This document shows, piece by piece, positions 63,001-64,000 of a DNA stretch of 64,000 nt (position 1 is the stretch's first letter; every line of letters starts with the position of its first letter). The stretch spans positions 1 to 64,000 of the forward strand of contig NZ_JACXIZ010000004.1 of NCBI RefSeq assembly GCF_014705605.1, read 5' to 3'. Below the pieces are notes generated by a model that was not told where the DNA came from, ran no database searches, and saw only the letters and a program-made list of their open reading frames with translations. The translations under genes and the position numbers were made by a program. The DNA comes from Paenibacillus sabuli (GTDB taxonomy: Bacteria > Bacillota > Bacilli > Paenibacillales > Paenibacillaceae).

Positions 63001-64000
63001 AGGCCGATGGCACGGCGGCGACGCTGCCGGTCGTGGATGGCGTGTTCACGGTAGAGATTCCGGCCAAGGGCATTCGCTCCGTCCTGCTGGAGCTGCCGGG
63101 CGTAGAGGCGCCGGCCTACGCAGATGCGAATTTTGCCTTCTCCAACGTGCTCCGCGATACGGTGAGCGAGCATACGCGAGGCAAGGGGCATGTCATTCAG
63201 ATCTCCCCGGAATCGTATCACGCCTACGTGTACGTCTCGGATATGGAGGAGACGACGACCAAGCTGACGATGCACTATGACACGGGCGGTGGGACGCAGA
63301 CGGTGGAGAAGACCGGCTATCCGTTCGAATTCCTGATCAAGGTGGACGATCCGGAGGACAGCTTCACCTATACGCTTGAGGCGACCAAGACGGATGCCCA
63401 GGTGGAGCAGCTCGGCGGAGGGACGTTACAGGCCTATGACGGTGAAGGGGCGGGCATCGTCATCCCCGAGGCGGGCAGGTTCGATCCGATCGAGCTGGAT
63501 GTGATCAGCTCGGGCAAGGGCGGGGGCAAGATTCGGCTGGTCGTCTCCACCGACGATTTCCCGTTCGCGCTCACAGATAACCTGCTGAGCGGGCTGCGCA
63601 TCACCGGCACGCTGACCAGCACGATAGACAGCACGGAGCTTGAGCTGGACAGCATCCTCGCGGCCAATGAAGTGCGGACGAACGGGACGACGGTACTGGT
63701 CGTCGATCCGACCGCTGAGGTGCCGTTCGGGGATTACGGCGACTACGAGATCGCGGTGACGATTCACCCGCGCGAGCAGATGGGCTATTTCGAGCCGCTC
63801 GAGCCGGAGGTCCTCAGCTCGGGCTCGGGCGGGGGCAAGATTCGGATGGTCGTCTCCGCGGCGGAATTCCCGTTCACCGTCTACGACAACGTGCTGAGCG
63901 GGCTGCGCATCGCCGGTACGCTAACCAGCACGGTGGACAGTACGGAGCTTGAGCTGGACAGCGTCATCAGCAGCAATGAGCTACGCACCAACGGCACGAC
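60015..64000 (+). CDS. Very large secreted protein, partial (polysaccharide-active, unassigned)
   Basis: Over 1,328 residues are visible and the gene continues past the window. It has a signal peptide (VWAAVLTVCLFVSLCAVA) and a beta-rich N-terminal region. A middle part with helical-barrel-like segments follows (GDTIPMVTAFLAAYELTGDTKYLEAAEE; YTSIYYHHIPVFISMLEDF), resembling alpha/alpha-toroid lyases or hydrolases. The C-terminal part has 103-residue repeats. I do not recognise a named family. AAGG and GGGGGAG precede the ATG. It ends the YesMN/LplABC cluster, so it is the likely depolymerase that feeds the importer. Confidence 0.8.
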   Translation, partial: MMKKVWAAVLTVCLFVSLCAVAPSVRASGDQHTYLPAKLFKTFGSWRLTGTYLTGLASEEAGDPSPAIAELDIAIAGDYKVWVRDRDFATNQPGTRTFGVAVDGVPVSELFGDHGQEGFRWSEVGVFTLSAGVHELSLLDTSGFYARSAGFFVSDDLNLVPPEDEGDLLEIVEPADPLSGLPSAEFPAWATDDVTPSKSDSIENDSVKVVFHQGTGTEGALVQNEIFIKSSGQWVAVKDKTDALGFLMMSALHTELGGMDTHFARVLQRVAVGGGEASAIADDYFHSGVPVWFIPSDYTKLGSDKVELTFPNTEADLTVTFELDALTDDPKVTLNAEFAEDGAYSFLLYSGEGVDEADYDTVTAPMLYVKHAVPDHAGMIPESYLFTPMASLHFSPGESPIPGQELTSGIVMDPESVPQGYTYPDTSHFGLVLRDETGHVRPQFAAPLFGTTDSLFEDGDDYEVSYRIVNRTASWFDTLKHVTEEMYNFADLRSNVYHSVNEAIYNATDLMLDDQYGGWDPEQMAHYNMEAQDVTTMSNAMAAVQRYLLTEDEDILDTRAVPTLAFLLSRLNYHFKNTDSTGGANSYVSDPPSAIGGPVTRYTTSVYGGLYEMTQGRMPFLLDTGLHAASGSANLSGVADQAAMYKYVGDPIYLNKAKQLADQYLANNPNTGANRDTPFISSFVYGDTIPMVTAFLAAYELTGDTKYLEAAEESGELLATSVWTTGYHNGYDTSSYTVDPVDTAARKRSVDWSSFFWHGSERWRLGNIDGEAKPPSEVGPPLQEETAPGWVVAKAGMGTEHTSSPTSGNIISMNNWAGNLVKLSEYTGDPYFETMARNAMIGRFGNYPGYYQDRSLLHHMKDDYPYVGPEYTSIYYHHIPVFISMLEDFLINSAWAKSERHISFPSIVQSGYAYFASNQFGHAPGTFYGDDDMWLWLDRGIIEPDTPDIDYLAARKDGKLGLALMNESGQTVTSAVYLGDKVAGGSVYTGTATVYEADGTAATLPVVDGVFTVEIPAKGIRSVLLELPGVEAPAYADANFAFSNVLRDTVSEHTRGKGHVIQISPESYHAYVYVSDMEETTTKLTMHYDTGGGTQTVEKTGYPFEFLIKVDDPEDSFTYTLEATKTDAQVEQLGGGTLQAYDGEGAGIVIPEAGRFDPIELDVISSGKGGGKIRLVVSTDDFPFALTDNLLSGLRITGTLTSTIDSTELELDSILAANEVRTNGTTVLVVDPTAEVPFGDYGDYEIAVTIHPREQMGYFEPLEPEVLSSGSGGGKIRMVVSAAEFPFTVYDNVLSGLRIAGTLTSTVDSTELELDSVISSNELRTNGT
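63499..64000 (+). repeat. 309-bp in-gene tandem repeat encoding a 103-residue domain
   Basis: The second copy starts 309 bp after the first (AGCTCGGGC at 63507 and 63816). Both encode SSG.GGGKIR.VVS, LSGLRI.GTLTST and DSTELELDS. Nucleotide identity is high, suggesting recent duplication. More copies may lie beyond the window. Confidence 0.85.

Noticed and set aside
61890-63275. Long minus-strand frames opposite the giant secreted protein (also 59985-61343)
   Set aside because: The plus frame has a signal peptide, a start site and protein-like composition throughout; the minus frames do not.
1-64000. tRNA, rRNA, phage genes or an origin
   Set aside because: No such features could be recognised on either strand by reading.

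Overview
The window reads as a GC-rich member of the Paenibacillaceae (Paenibacillus/Cohnella-like Firmicutes). The signs are strong AGGAGG-type ribosome binding sites with GTG/TTG starts, lipobox solute-binding proteins, a Bacillus-type Fur, a cyclic-di-AMP (ydaO) riboswitch, an SLH-domain protein, and a YesN/YesM plus LplB/YtcP/LplA polysaccharide-uptake cluster. This is inferred from gene content; no rRNA or tRNA gene was found.

Layout. 1-980: a VOC-fold gene and short repeats. 980-12267: a LysR regulator divergent from an operon for a dipeptide/nickel-type ABC importer (binding protein, two permeases, one fused double ATPase), an MFS transporter, two isochorismatase-fold cysteine hydrolases and a second MFS transporter. 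12513-16304: an AT-rich element bounded by a perfect 16-bp inverted repeat that splits the HTH of a NarL-type response-regulator gene. It carries a transposase remnant, a retropepsin-like protease pair, a Cys-rich protein of unknown function, a broken Ser/Thr kinase and a lipoprotein. 16520-18958: MarR, luciferase-like monooxygenase and alpha/beta hydrolase. 19268-22728: fur with a Fur/PerR-type box in its promoter, a Rossmann-fold protein, ohr and a PAP2 phosphatase. 22854-31523: a secreted stalk-type protein, a PhyH dioxygenase divergent from an AraC regulator, a truncated oxidoreductase, a UPF0182 membrane protein and an M20 dipeptidase. 31806-35883: a beta-lactamase-fold/SLH protein, then a c-di-AMP riboswitch and a KamA-like protein lacking the radical-SAM cysteines. 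35884-40122: repeat-rich DNA, an MFS drug exporter divergent from an aldehyde dehydrogenase, and a TetR regulator.

40462-49639 is one long same-strand catabolic operon: DsrE-like protein, third isochorismatase-fold hydrolase, DUF3891 protein, small protein, zinc alcohol dehydrogenase, Rieske dioxygenase alpha and beta subunits, a complete TRAP transporter (DctP/Q/M) and an AbrB-family membrane protein. With the LysR-controlled operon it suggests uptake and breakdown of an amide-bearing, probably cyclic or aromatic, small molecule; the substrate cannot be read from sequence. 50173-64000: a PIG-L deacetylase and an AraC regulator, then a YesN/YesM two-component system around an S9-type hydrolase, an LplB/YtcP/LplA importer and a very large secreted protein that runs off the window end.

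The strongest unusual items are the element inserted in the response-regulator gene, the riboswitch with a cluster-less KamA homologue downstream, the hydrolase/Rieske/TRAP operon, and a dispersed intergenic repeat family. Reading frames antisense to GC-rich genes were treated as shadows.
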